DNA of 64,000 nucleotides from Flabesymbios commensalis. Lineage: Eukaryota; Annelida; Polychaeta; Terebellida; Flabelligeridae. Under the pieces are notes generated by a model. That model made no database searches and was not told where the DNA came from. It worked only from the letters and a program-made list of their open reading frames with translations. Every line of letters begins with the position of its first letter. Within the stretch, counting starts at the first letter, position 1. The stretch is from assembly GCA_964017125.1 (NCBI GenBank), contig OZ024912.1, positions 64,276,390 to 64,340,389 of the forward strand, given 5' to 3'. The position numbers were made by a program, and so were the translations under genes. Below, in pieces: positions 11,690 through 25,000 of this stretch.

Positions 11690-13067
11690 TCACAACAGTA
11701 TTATTTTAGTATTCAGTTGTTCAAACCTAAGTTCACTGTTAAGTCGGTTTGCCTTTCCTAAGTTATGCAGTACAGTTCTTTTATCAGTTTGTGAGGGTAT
11801 GGTGGGCAGCGAGAGATTTGACATCTTGACTCTGAGACGGCTGAAAGCTGAGCCTTCTGTGTCAACTTTGCCATCACTTGGTGTGAGGGTAACCTCCTGG
11901 GCATTCACGTGGAAGGAGGCCGACAGAGAGCCCTCACTGAAAGACGTCTTCATACAAGGATGGTACAGCTGCATCGAGTGCTGTTGATCAGGTGTCGCAG
12001 GTTCAGGCCATGTATCTGTGTCAGAGTGGGAATGTTTTAGAGTTGATTCTACTTCAAGATATTCAGCTGAGCCGCCTGAAGCTACTGGAGATGTGTGCTT
12101 TGGAACAATCACAGAAGCATCAGAATCGATAGCGTCTGGGATGGCCTTCTGCTGAACTTCTTCATCAACATTGTCTTTGGCTGCAGTCACTGCCTGCTGC
12201 ACCGCAACATCCGGAACATTCCCATCCACGTCAGCAATTGGAAGATTCTGAAACTGTATTTTATTGCCAATTTCGGCGTCTGGTATATAGAATTCTGTCT
12301 TTTTGTGTGATTGGATGATTTGACTTCGCATGGTCTGTCCCGGATTGTCTAGACTGTGCGTGCGTATTTTGGCGGGAATAGTAGATAGCTGTGGCCTTCC
12401 ATGAAGTACGGCAGCACGAGCCACAGCAGAGGATTCCAAGTCCACCTGTCCCACAGGTAGAAACACATCCTCAGTGGGTGTGGAATCGGTGGACTTATTC
12501 AGAGGAGAGGACTTCCTCCTGCGCCAATGTCTGCTATGTGTGACCGCTAGGATACCACATGACATGAGAACAATGTCCTCACCGTCACAGGGACTTTCAA
12601 GATCAAAGTCCATGACCAGATCAGCAGTGGGACGCTCCTCACCAGCATTACCAAGTGGTGTGTCAATGTCATCTATGCTGTACTGGTGAAGCAGAGGCTT
12701 CGTGGCAGGATCTGCTATGACAGGCTCCATGAACGGGGCTATTACATCTTCGTCTTCGTCCAGAACCATCACTTCGCCTTCCTTGATGTCCTTGCTGTAG
12801 AACACCGTAGGTATGACGCCACCGGCCACTCGTGGACGTAAACGCCAGTTAGACATGCGCATCTTCTTGACAGGGTTGAGGAAGGAGCGGCCAAGACGAG
12901 CTATGTTACTGCTGGCTGCTGAGGCAGTAGCCATGGCTACCGCTCCAGGAGACTTGAGGTTGTTGAAAGATGCACCTGAGGATATTTTAGGTCGTGACAT
13001 TGTGTTCATCTGTTCCTGGGCCTGTGTGGCTATGTTGATCACACCTTCATGACGCTTACTACGCTTC
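11690..13067 (-). CDS. INPP5F: Sac2 exon k: C-terminal tail and stop
   Basis: This 1378-base exon encodes 458 residues after the [13 protein letters not shown] junction. The tail is serine, threonine and acidic rich, and probably disordered. Recognisable islands are the basic [20 protein letters not shown], the MSCGILAV block (human LPSCGIIAS) and the C-terminal [13 protein letters not shown] (human LKKMFIQCQTRIIQI). The acceptor is GTGTTACAG and the stop is TGA. The antisense open frames in 11799-13052 are shadows. Confidence 0.9.
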
Positions 13068-16000
13068 CTGTAACACAGATAATAACACGTCTTTGTATAT
13101 TAACTCGTAAACCGCCGGTACCGATTGATTCGTTTTTTACATTTTTTGTTAGCACATTGCATATCAGCTTTTAAATATGTTGAAAATGAAACGTGACATA
13201 AATCAACAAGATTTAAAAACAGTTGACCTCCATTTTATAAAATCTGAATAATTTTCACTCACTTTAAGTTGTGGATCGCGTCAGCGAGACACAACTTAAG
13301 GTGAGTAAAAATTCAAATTGAATAATTTGGCGGTTAAAGGGCTAACAAGCAGAACATGGCACGAATACATGCATTCAACCAATGAAACGCTAATAATAAC
13401 GTCGGTCCTGCATTTAGCCAATGGAGGCCCAGTATTGTCCTCGCTCTTCACTCTAGAAATAAAAACCTGAAAAATATGTTTTACAAACATTTTAATACAC
13501 ATAATATTAATAATATAACATAATAAATAACTAGTAATTACGGTTAATAAAAATGTATGAGATGTAACTCTTTAGAGGAAACATGGTGATAAAGACATAT
13601 TGAAACAGCGTAGATTCAATGGTGGCCTGTATCATGACTTTTGGCCCAGCATTGAAACAACGCTGTACTAAGGTATCATTGCATCAGCCTTTTATGCCCC
13701 CATGTGCACGACGGGCCATATTTCAATTGTATATGAAATAAAAACAATTCAAGATTGAACCTTAAGTGTTTCATACCGGTATTTTATCAAATGTTCATGA
13801 ATACAGTTATATTGCTTTTATACCTCTCTAGTTTTGTTTCTATAATGGGAAGATCTCCTGATTCCAATTTTTTTCCTGCCGCAGTCGATTCACAAATCGC
13901 CCGTAATGATTCTACAACATGTATTTTTTCAAAATAACGTTCTTTCATAAGGTGTATATCAAATGCGTAAAAACCATTGGCATTATATGGACAACTATAA
14001 TGATATTTAAATATTTGCAAGCAAATATTTGATCGTTTATTTTTCAGTTAAATGTCTTTCATGCATAATATAGTTGTTGAATAATTGTTCTGAAAAAATC
14101 ATTCATTAGAGAAAGAGTGCTATAGCCAAGTGGTAGTTTAACACAACTAATTTGATACAATAACTACTTATATCAAACTAATATTAGAAAAAAACATATT
14201 TATGACTACGATCTGTTGCAAAACGTGAAGAGAAATTAGCTGACATTGTGTCTGCCGTTTTTAGTACCAACAACAATAATGTTTTGTGCCACTAATGTGG
14301 ACAATTTACCTTTGGCATCCTCGTTATTGTTAATATGGATAACAATGTTGTTAAACAGTCTTGTGTTGGTTGTGCGGAATGTGTGGAAGTACCCTGGCTC
14401 GTCGTTAGGGGCGTAAGTGATGCGCAGGCAGACGTGGCGGGATTTAAACAGGCCGCTCAGCATCCCTGTATGTCAACAAATACGCTCATTAGATCAACTC
14501 TGAAATACGCTGAAATAATTCTATATAAGCCATAGATTTCAAAAGGTTATTTTGAAATCATCATCATACATTTCTTAGTTGACATCCCTGCGCTGAAAAG
14601 TTTGAATAGACAGCCCTAAAAAATGTTTTGTCGCAACTTTAAAATTGTGTCACCTTTCTCACAAAAAGTACTTATTTCAAAACAAAAAATAGTACATTAG
14701 GTTGAAAAACTAGAACATGTTTTTCTAAAATGTAACTACATTTAATTTTATGAGATTTAAAACTTTTTAATGTTTGTTATAATCATTTAAAGTGAATTTT
14801 AAAATATACGACGTCATAAATTATTGTAACAATGCCGCATGTAAACACAAAACATAATTTGAATCTTTGGTCCAATAAGGTATCAATGTTATACACATGC
14901 TTTGTGTTTACTGGGTAGACATGTCTTTTTGCATGACTGATCACCTATCTGCTACTGCTGTACTCGAAGGCTTGATATTAATATCAAGCCTGAATTTACT
15001 ATTGTCATCTTCATCCACTACAAGCCGCGAATTGCTGTCGCAATTCCCGACTTGTAGTGGATGAAGATGATTAGAAGTGAGTGAAAAATTAAAGAAAATT
15101 ACCATGTATTGGTAAACCAGGGTCAGGGAAATTTTCATTAAAAAACCCTTAGTTGTAGGAAAATTAAGTCTGCTTTCAGGGATGTAAAATGATGCTTTAA
15201 TGCATCGTGAGGACTTAATGGGTTAATACCCCGTATTGCATACAGTTCTACCACATCTACTGATATTTGTACACCCTGTGTGTACATTAAGTTGCTGTAC
15301 TCACCAATCTCCATCCTCTGTAGCAGCTGTAAGTCTATACTCTGGTAGCTGATGATTTGGTCTGCCTCGTCGTCATAACTAAACAGCATCACACAAAACA
15401 AAAATACTATCAAGCAAGAATGGCAGATGAATCAAAGCCAATGTTTCTGCGACGTATATTGAAATTGGGACACGTGACAAGGATTATTTCTGCCTTTTAT
15501 GTTGCCATCCAGAAAATGGAGAAAGAAATTACAAATCTTATATCATAGTTTGAACCGCTGTTTACCTAGTTAATGCTTGAAAGCGATGGCCCCAGAGTAG
15601 GGTGTTAACCCTTTAACCACCGGTGCCGCATATATTCGGGTTTTCATTTTTTATTAGCACATTAACTACCGCCTTTTAAACATGTTAAAGATAAAATATG
15701 ACATCAATCAGCAAGATTTGAAAAGAGTTGACCTCTCCATTTTGTCAAATCTGAATAATTTTCACTCACTTGAAGTTGTGGATCGCGTCAGCGAGACACA
15801 ACTTCAAGTGGGTGAAAATTCAAATTGAATAATTTGGCGGTTAAAGGGTTGGAAAAAGTTTCAAGCTGCCGACCATCAATTTGAAAACATTATCGAACTT
15901 TCGATAGAAACTGACTACTAAATCAGTGGAACGATCGAAAATTATCTTACATTATTCAATTTGTCTAGAGCACTTACTTGACTACGTAATAAGCTTTCTG

Positions 16001-19000
16001 GGTGAGGAGCAGAATAATGTCCATGTCTTGTTGAGTGGGGTCCCCGGTGGAGGGGTCGGCGTCTATTAGTCCCCAGCCTCCCAGGCACACTTCCGGCTCC
16101 GCTATCAGCATTCTCTTACACTCGTCAATCAGGGTCTTCATGTTCTCCTCTTTCTCCACCAGGGAGCGCTGATGTTCCTCGTGTGTCTCTGTAGACGCTG
16201 ACTGTAACATCGGGGAACTAGTTAACCCAATGTTAAATTGATGATGGGCCAGCGTCGTAGACGCTGGACCATCATCAAATCGACATCGGGTCGTCGTCTC
16301 GTGTTTGCTGGGTATTTACACCACAAAGATCGAATGCATCGCGATTTAGGCATTACTAGGATTTATACGCAATGAAATGAAATGAATCGGGCTTTAGGCC
16401 ACCTTTGTGCACATATAGGCTAAACTGGGCCAGGAGAACCTCCTGAGGATGGTGAGATGATTGAGATGACACTGTCCTCCAGACAAAGGATTCGAAATTC
16501 GATCCCTGGCGGTCTGAGGCCGAGCACGCTACCTCTCGGTCACGGAGGTTCCCCACAATACTAACTCTCACACGTGGATGGGGAAGAAACATTTTTGTTT
16601 CTTTCAAACCGCCGAGACCGGGAACCGAACCCCGGACTCTGGCATGAAAGGCAGCGGTGCTAACCACTACCCTAGGGCCCCCGCCCTTTATACGCAATGA
16701 ACAGAAAGTCTTGTGTGCATAGATATCTTGGCCCAAGTATGTTTTTCTACTCCCTAATATGACAACTGAATGACGGACGTGATTGGCTGATCTCGTCATG
16801 TGACATGGTGAGCCACCATTTCATTGGTCGGGGGTAGAGAACCAAGCTTGGACCGATATCTTTATACCAACAAAACTGAGGGCCAGTCCACATTGTAGAA
16901 AGGCTAAACTTGGCCAGATGAGATTCCGCAGAAAAATGGCAGTGTGTGATGAACATCACATTGAAAACTAGACGCTTACACAACTATTTTATAGAGTTTC
17001 AAGTCGCGCTCCCTTCAAGCTAAAAAAAGCATTACAATGCGCAACCTTAAAACAGTTTTTATATCTTAATACTATTTACAATAACATGTATATTACCTGG
17101 AGGGTTCGCAGGTCGTCGGCCGGGGAATGACCTAGTTGAAGGTCAATGGTGGCCTGACGGTACACATCCTTCACTCTGTTAATGTAGTACCTACAATAAT
17201 AAAACATGTGTGTGGCTTTAAAACCTTGTGTGATGACTGAAAAAGGGGGTGCTGGACCGCGAAATGTGTCATTGGAGCGGATCTCAAATTGATGTCCACA
17301 ATTATGCTGGACCTTATGTATCAGCTCCTTATAAGTTGCCTGGTGTAAAATCAGTAAGTAGATAGCCTATGTTGTAAAATTAACCATACATTTATTTTAA
17401 ATAATGCATTACTAATCCGTCATTTTAAACAGAATTCAAAAGAGACGTGTGTTAATTAAATAGTTTTAGACATATTCAGTTGGAAATTTGCAGCTTTGAT
17501 CGAGTCAGCTAAAAATGGTTCTTTTACAACATATTGTTTTTTCACTGTAGCGACAGCATATTTGGATTGCTAGGACTATAAAATTAACTTATATTTTTTA
17601 AAAGAATCAGTGAGGGTATGTAAGTTGACCCAGACTCGTCTAATATAGGCCCACCGTCTGCGACGCTGGTCCAATATTAGACCGACATTAGTTCAAAGAT
17701 ACTATACCTGCTGGCAGAGTTGACACCGTCTTTCATCATGCCGCTGATTTTCCTCTCACCAGTTCTTGTGTAGTCACCCTGTAACCAACATAAATATACA
17801 GTCTTGATATCACCCCTAAAGCGTTAAAATATGTGCATGCACACCATGGAGACCAAAAGATTTTTTTCAATTTGAAATCATCATACATGTCTTAGTGCCG
17901 CTTTGTAAACTCAGGAGTATAAATACACAGCAAGTAAAATATTTACTGCAGGTTTAAACTTGAAGTTGACTCCCACTACTTGTTACGACTTCAAGATATA
18001 GTTATATAGATGGGTCCACAACCAGACATGCGTAACCAGGACGACGTGGCTGCTTCCATGCATAATTATGTCACGAACAAATTTAAACATAATTTTTTGT
18101 AAAATTCCCTTGCGTTTATTTATGTTGCCATATTTATAAAAGAATTAGAAAGTACCTATAATCATTGATTGGAAAGCAGGTCATATAAACTGTTGAAAGA
18201 GACCGAATGATAAGCACTCAGATAAATTGAAACAATAAATATGTATCATTGGCACACGATAGAATGGTGGATGACTTAACGATCAAAAAGAGACTGTCAA
18301 CAATAAAAATGACAAAATCGCCATGCATAGTTATTCTGGATGACATTCTGGAAAAAATAATCAGATTCATAAAATCACAATAACTTTAACATTGAAAGCC
18401 GTTTCTGGTATATAGATTGATCATTATAATTACAAATTTGCTCCGAGCTTTGTTTACGAAACCTAAATCAGACCTTAGATCGCATCAAGCCGTCGGCACC
18501 CTGACACAAATTCAACCCCTTAACTGCCAAATTATTTATTAGGAAATTTCACCCACCTGAAGTTGTGTCTCGCTGACGCAATCCACAACTTCATGTGAGT
18601 GGAAATTATTCAGATTTGTCAAAGTGGATATTAAATATTTTCAATTTATGTCACGTTTTATCTTTAACATGTCTAAAAGGTGGTATTTAATGTGTTAATA
18701 CGGGGTTAACCCTTTCAGCGCAGGAACCGTCTTTATACGCCAGTTGTGTCTCGCTAACGCGATCCACCACTTCAAGTGAGTGAAAATTATTCAGATTTGA
18801 CAAAATGGAGGACAACTGTTTTCAAATCCTGCTGATTGATGTCACATTTTATCTTTACCATTTTTAAAAGGTGGTACCTAATGTGCTGATAAAAATGAAA
18901 ACCCGAAAATATTCGGCACCGACGGTTAAAGGGTTAAAGGACGTAGTAATATGGGGATCGTGATTTGAAACACATGCCACAGTGTCATGTTGTCAGGTTA

Positions 19001-22000
19001 TGTATATGTGTAAAGAAAGGGGAAGTTCGTAGATGTGTCACGCGGAATACAGTAAGCAGAGGGCTGTTTACAATATTTGATGTTTTTCCAACTGGCTTGA
19101 CCCTTAAAGCACTAAATTAAATAGTTTAAATTTGCACCGAGTTAAAGTTGTGTCTCGCTACCGCGACCCACAACTTCAAGTGGGTGAAAATGTTCATGGA
19201 TATCTGATAAATTTGAAACCAAAGATTTGCAAATCTGGATGTTTAAACACACCTTTCGTTCCCAATATCTGCGATTTAAACGTCTAATAAAACAGATTAA
19301 CCCTTTACCCGCCGGTGCCGCGTACATTTCGGTTTTAATTTTTTATTAGCCCATTAAGTACCACATTTTAAATATGTTAAAGATAAAATGTGACATCAAC
19401 CAGCAAGATTTGAAAAGAGTTGACCTCCATTTTGCCAAATCTGAATAATTTCCACTCACTTGAAGTTGTGGATTGCGTCAGCGAGACACAACTTCAAGTG
19501 GGTGAAAATTCAAATTGAATAATTTGGCGGTTAAAGGGTTAAAACTACTATTGTTGATGTTGACCTTGAGAGCGGCTGTGCCTGCGTACTGCTGACTGAT
19601 GACGTCACCGTTATTTGCCCACATCTGCTGGTAGGTGAGCCGAGAGGCTTCTGGGAGATGTTCATCGGGAGGCAGAAGGCCCAGCTTGCGACACTGAACA
19701 CATAAACGAATAAATGTAATTATTAAAAATGGCCGTTATAATAATTATATGAATCGGTAAATATATAAATTCTTAAAATAGAAGCTGAACGCAGCTTACT
19801 ATGATTACACAACTGTGAAACATAAAGTCTTCAGAATCAGGAGCGGGAATAATACGATTCTAAATGTGCACTTCAATGTGATTTTCGAGATTTGATTAAA
19901 CAGGTACATAGTATCAAGTCGAATAGTTCATGGGCCAGAATCCCCCCCCCCCCACTACTCAGCCACACCAACTTTTGTTTAAGCTTTGATATATCCAAAC
20001 ATAAAATGAGATGTTACCAGTAACAAAATAGGGACGAACTTTATATTTTGACCGCTTATGTGGGGTACCCCCAGACCTGTCTAAAATTAGGGGCTAGGTT
20101 TACGTGAGCGTCTGTCATTGATTTTCAGATTAACCAATCTGAATCAGCACAAGCGATATATCATATCACAGATAATTAAATTTCCGTTCTGATAATACAT
20201 CACCCATTGCAAAGGAATAAATAGTCGTCTCTCCACGTACGCTCAAACATGTTTTTTTATTATAAAATAAACAAAATTACTAACAATTTAGTCAGCATGG
20301 TCAAAGAAAACGACATAAAAAACGTAGTTGTTGGACATATCCATATCTGGTCTATGTTATCTAAACCCAGATATGTTTATGCTTCAAAATGTGTGTTATT
20401 TATATTTATAAATGTTATACACATTTTTTTATTGAAAGAACATCACAGTCTTTCATGAAAATATGTAAATTTAGCCTGGGCTGAAAAATAAAACTTTGCT
20501 CAGGGATGCTAAAATTTTAGTGTATACTCTTTTATCCTCTTGTTTTTGCATAATTTGTGTGTGCTGAATTCGAATCTGTCGGATGACATTCTATATTTGG
20601 TGACCTTCACCTTCAAAATAGCAAAACACTAAATAACCACCAAAATGTTAACAAAACCCCATATATTTTATGGTTTGTTGCACATAAAAGCACAATTTAT
20701 GGTTTCTGCAATATTTTTAATTGATAATTTTTTCTTGTGTCTTTGAAAAGAAATGACCTTTATTTGACCATTAAATCCAAGAGATTCGCCGTTTTTTGAT
20801 GTATTTACTGTTACTATAAGTATACTGCTAAACTTGGTGAGGATAATTAGACGTATTTTTGGTAACATGTTGGATTAGGAATAAACGTTACTGACGAGTA
20901 AATTTGAAAAAAAATCCAAAGTAGAGGCGAAATTCACCTTCATATGAACAAGAAACAAAATGGCCATCGAATTAAAAATTGTAAATTAAACCTCTTTTAT
21001 ATGTGGCACGGAATTGCTCAATTTAGTTATTTTGTCTGACATTGGGGCCGAAACAAACATTTCTTATGTTTATTGCTCAGCGTGTCTGAGTTTATCGTAA
21101 AATCCAAGATTGACGGCATTTTACATATTTACTATTAAAATAATGAAGTCATTCCAAATACTAAGTCCATCAAACCATTCTAGAATATACTGTGCTTATA
21201 CACAGTTTCTATTTTTTAGATTTTCAATAAATAAATGTTGTTTATGATATTATAGTTCACGTGAATGAAAACGTTTTTATTTGTGTTGGCGGTAACTATT
21301 TCAAATTTGAAGGTCAAATATAGGTCATTTTGATCGAAAAAGGAGAGACAATAATTTATCAACTCCAAATCATACAGAAACCAGAAATCGTGCAATAATT
21401 TGTGACAAAAATATAGAACAGATGTGGTTTTGGCGGCCATTTTTTTGGGTTTTTCAAAGGCGAAGGACACCAATCATACAATTTTATCCGACAGATTTGA
21501 ATTCAGCACACAAGCACATGTAAAAACAAGCGAGAGAAAATAATAGACATATATGCAGAGCAACGTTCCATGTTTCATAGTTCAACCTGGGAAAAATACA
21601 CAATGTTTTGAAAAAGTTAATATTCTTTATTTTAAAAATATATATGCCATGAACAAATCTAAATACCACTCAGTTTTAAAGATATGCAAATCCGGGTATT
21701 AGGAAACATAGGTCAAATAAATACATGTATATGGACAATAATTATGTTTTATTAAGTCGTTTCCATCGACCATATGTTTACTACTTTATTTTTCTACTGG
21801 TAACATCTCATTTCATGTTTTGGACATATCTAAGTAGAAAAAAGTTGGTGTGGGTGAGTAGAGGGGGGAGGGGTTGCACGGTGACCAATTCTGGCCGATG
21901 GACTAGAAGTATCATTGAGTGTACAATGTTATGAGAAGATCTACAGGTTTGCATTTTTGCATCGAATTAAACACGAATCTTTACTGTACTAGCCACAAGA

Positions 22001-25000
22001 GTAGAGATATCAGCCGTGACCTCAACACTAGAACTATGCCACAAATTATTGTGAAACAGCATCGCATTTAAATTAACAATTGTGATGAAATGGTCGTCAT
22101 GTCAGATGCCTCAACCCTTTCATCTCAACAATCCCAGTGTACGATGCGATTTGCCCCATATATACCTGTACTTCTAGAACAATCCTGGCGATGGCACTCT
22201 GAACAATGTTAGTACGATCCAGACAGTCGATGCAGTTGACACGGAAAACACCTCGCTGTTCACATATCACGCCGTTCTTGTCAACCCTGCTCACAAAAAT
22301 AACAACAACTAGAAACTTGATGCTGCGGCGGCACAATCATATATTACTGTATCTGGTGATATTCGCGAGGTTTTAATTTTCGCGAATTTAGCGAGGACAA
22401 ATTCGTGAATTGAAGAATCTCGCGAATTTTTTTTAGAATAGCGTTACTAAAGAAAAATGATAATTCGCCAATTCTAAACTTCATGAAAAGTCCCAAAAAC
22501 AGGAATTCTCAAAAATTTAAACACGTGAAAATTATCTAGATCTACAGTATAATTATGATTGTGCCTCCGCTGGAGAACCTAATATGAACTGTTTGACGTA
22601 CAGACGAACTGACGGACGGATGGATAACCCAAATTACAAAATGCCGCCGACACTAATCTGACCGAGGTATAGAAATTTAATTAATAATCATTCCAATAAA
22701 ATAAATCATTCAGCTGAAAGAAAATCAATACACGTTTCAACTGAATTTCTGCATAGTTATACATTTCAGGTAATATTTGTGTTGTAAAAAAACAGTTAAA
22801 ATGCGCTGAAATAGAGACATACCATATTGCAAATAAATACCAAGTGAACAGATTAAACCTCCTATAATACAAAACCCAGCAAACACGAGACGTTGACCCA
22901 ATACTGCTGTAATGTTGAGCCATCATCTGCCACTCTGGCCCAACATTAGAGCAGCATTGGGTCAAGGTCTCGTGTTTGCTGGGAATACTATTATCCCTCA
23001 TTTTCAGTCACCTTTAGATGAGCATTGCGGGTTCACACTTAAAGGTGGATGAAAATAGCCCTATTATATATAAGTAATATCCAAATTAATATATCGAAAT
23101 CTGAGAACGTCCTTATAGTGATGGTATACGTATAATTATAACCAATCAAAGTATGCCTTGCCACAAGAAATTTAGGGGGTGAAACATCAATAACAAGGCC
23201 ATGATTGTTCACCATTTTTAAGTTGTACCTCGCTATCGCGACCCACAATATTTAATTTAAGTTTGAGCACTTGACAATATTACAGATTGAACAAAATACA
23301 TATTTTTTTTAGGATAGCTGACACGCTATCTATATAATATATCTGCACCAAGTGGTATGGAAAGAAGTGTTATATACCATCATCATGACCATGATGACGA
23401 AAAATTAAGTTTACGTTAAACATGGAGATAAAACATGTTATTTTTTGTATATAAATGTAAACCATGCATATTGGTATATTACCAGCAATAACGAAGATCC
23501 TTAATAATGTCAAGAATATTTTCTGTCAGGATAGTCAGATTTTCAAATTTCATGCCGCGACTGCAACAAATATAATTTTAATTAACAATGTAGTTTTATC
23601 AATAATACAACTAGCAAACAAGATACATTAATGTTTAATGATGGATCAAAATTATGCCAATATTGGGTCCACATATTTTGTTGGTTGCGCAACAATACAT
23701 TTTTATAAACGCTATTAATATTATACAGAATACAAATATGAGCGAAAATGACTATTTTCAAACATGTAAATAAATTTGATCCTCTTATTATATTTCATGA
23801 GTGAGGAGTAGGTACTCTTTATTTCTTTGACCACAATGTGATTTTTACTACATCACATATGGTACAAATAGCATACAATACGTGTATTTATTAACCCTTT
23901 CACCGCTGAATTATAACGTTATAAAATGCCTGAGCGCTGAATTAAGTATTTTTTTAATTAAAAAACAGTAATTAGGCCTACTGATGTCAGCCAGGTGGTC
24001 GCCTTTCGGCGCCACCCGCGGTGAAATGGTTAAAAAAAATGGGAACATAGTTTTTGTTGATCATGTTGATGACATGCGTGGATTGCAAAAAAACTGCTCC
24101 ATTTGATGGCAATGCACTTGTAACTAACTGTCACGTCAAATTCCTATCACATTTCATATCAATGACAATCAGATAAAAACATTCCCTATGAGTTATAAGC
24201 CCTGGGTAAAAATACGATATAGACGTGATTAGCATTTTAACCCTTTTCATGCCAGGTTATCCTATTTAATTTCCCACCCACTTGAAGTTGTGTCTCGCTA
24301 CCGCGATCCACAACTTCAAGTGGATGACAATTACTCATATATGTTGCATTTGAGATAAAATATTTCTAAATGTTGACGTTTAAACACTCATTTCATTCTC
24401 AAAAACCGTGATTTTACCTGCCAATGAAACAGATTAAAAACGATTATAATCTTCAGCGCTCCAAGTACTAAGTATTCATGTGTAAGTGTTGTTGGCATGA
24501 TAAATGCGCTGTTTTATTCGGGGATTCAATGACAGGTATAGGCGGCCTACAGAAATCAATGTGATTGGTAAACTCACGGCTCAGCAGTGATTGTATTTTT
24601 AGTCACTTGAAGTTGTGGATCGCGGTAGCGAGACACAACTTCAAGTGACTAAAAATTTGGTAGCAGCCCTAGCGAACACGAGACCTGAACCGATGTTAGT
24701 TTACTGTTCTGCCAGCGTCACCGACGGTGGTCCAACATTAAAACGACATTGAGTGAATATCTGGTGTCTGCGCTCTATCTATTCATCTCACTCAGATAAA
24801 CATCAGCTCATGCTACCGCCTGGTAACTGAGTATGTGATTGCGGGGGGTAAATAAAATAGACATTTATTTCAAATATACTGGTACAATTTATTGTATGTG
24901 TAGCAACAACGAAACGACGCTTGTAGATTGTCAATTGATCTGGCAGTTAGCATAGTTATGAAAGGGAATGTAATGATGGAGAACGGGATTTATTGGCAAT

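Noticed and set aside
11799-13052. Open frames antisense to Sac2 exon k
   Set aside because: They are shadows of a long coding exon on the other strand.
16620-16686. tRNA gene on - strand
   Set aside because: A and B boxes are visible, but the sequence is the head of a SINE repeated at several sites and no proper cloverleaf is evident.
16356-16799. 147-codon frame on -
   Set aside because: It is mostly the SINE body and ends in intron sequence.
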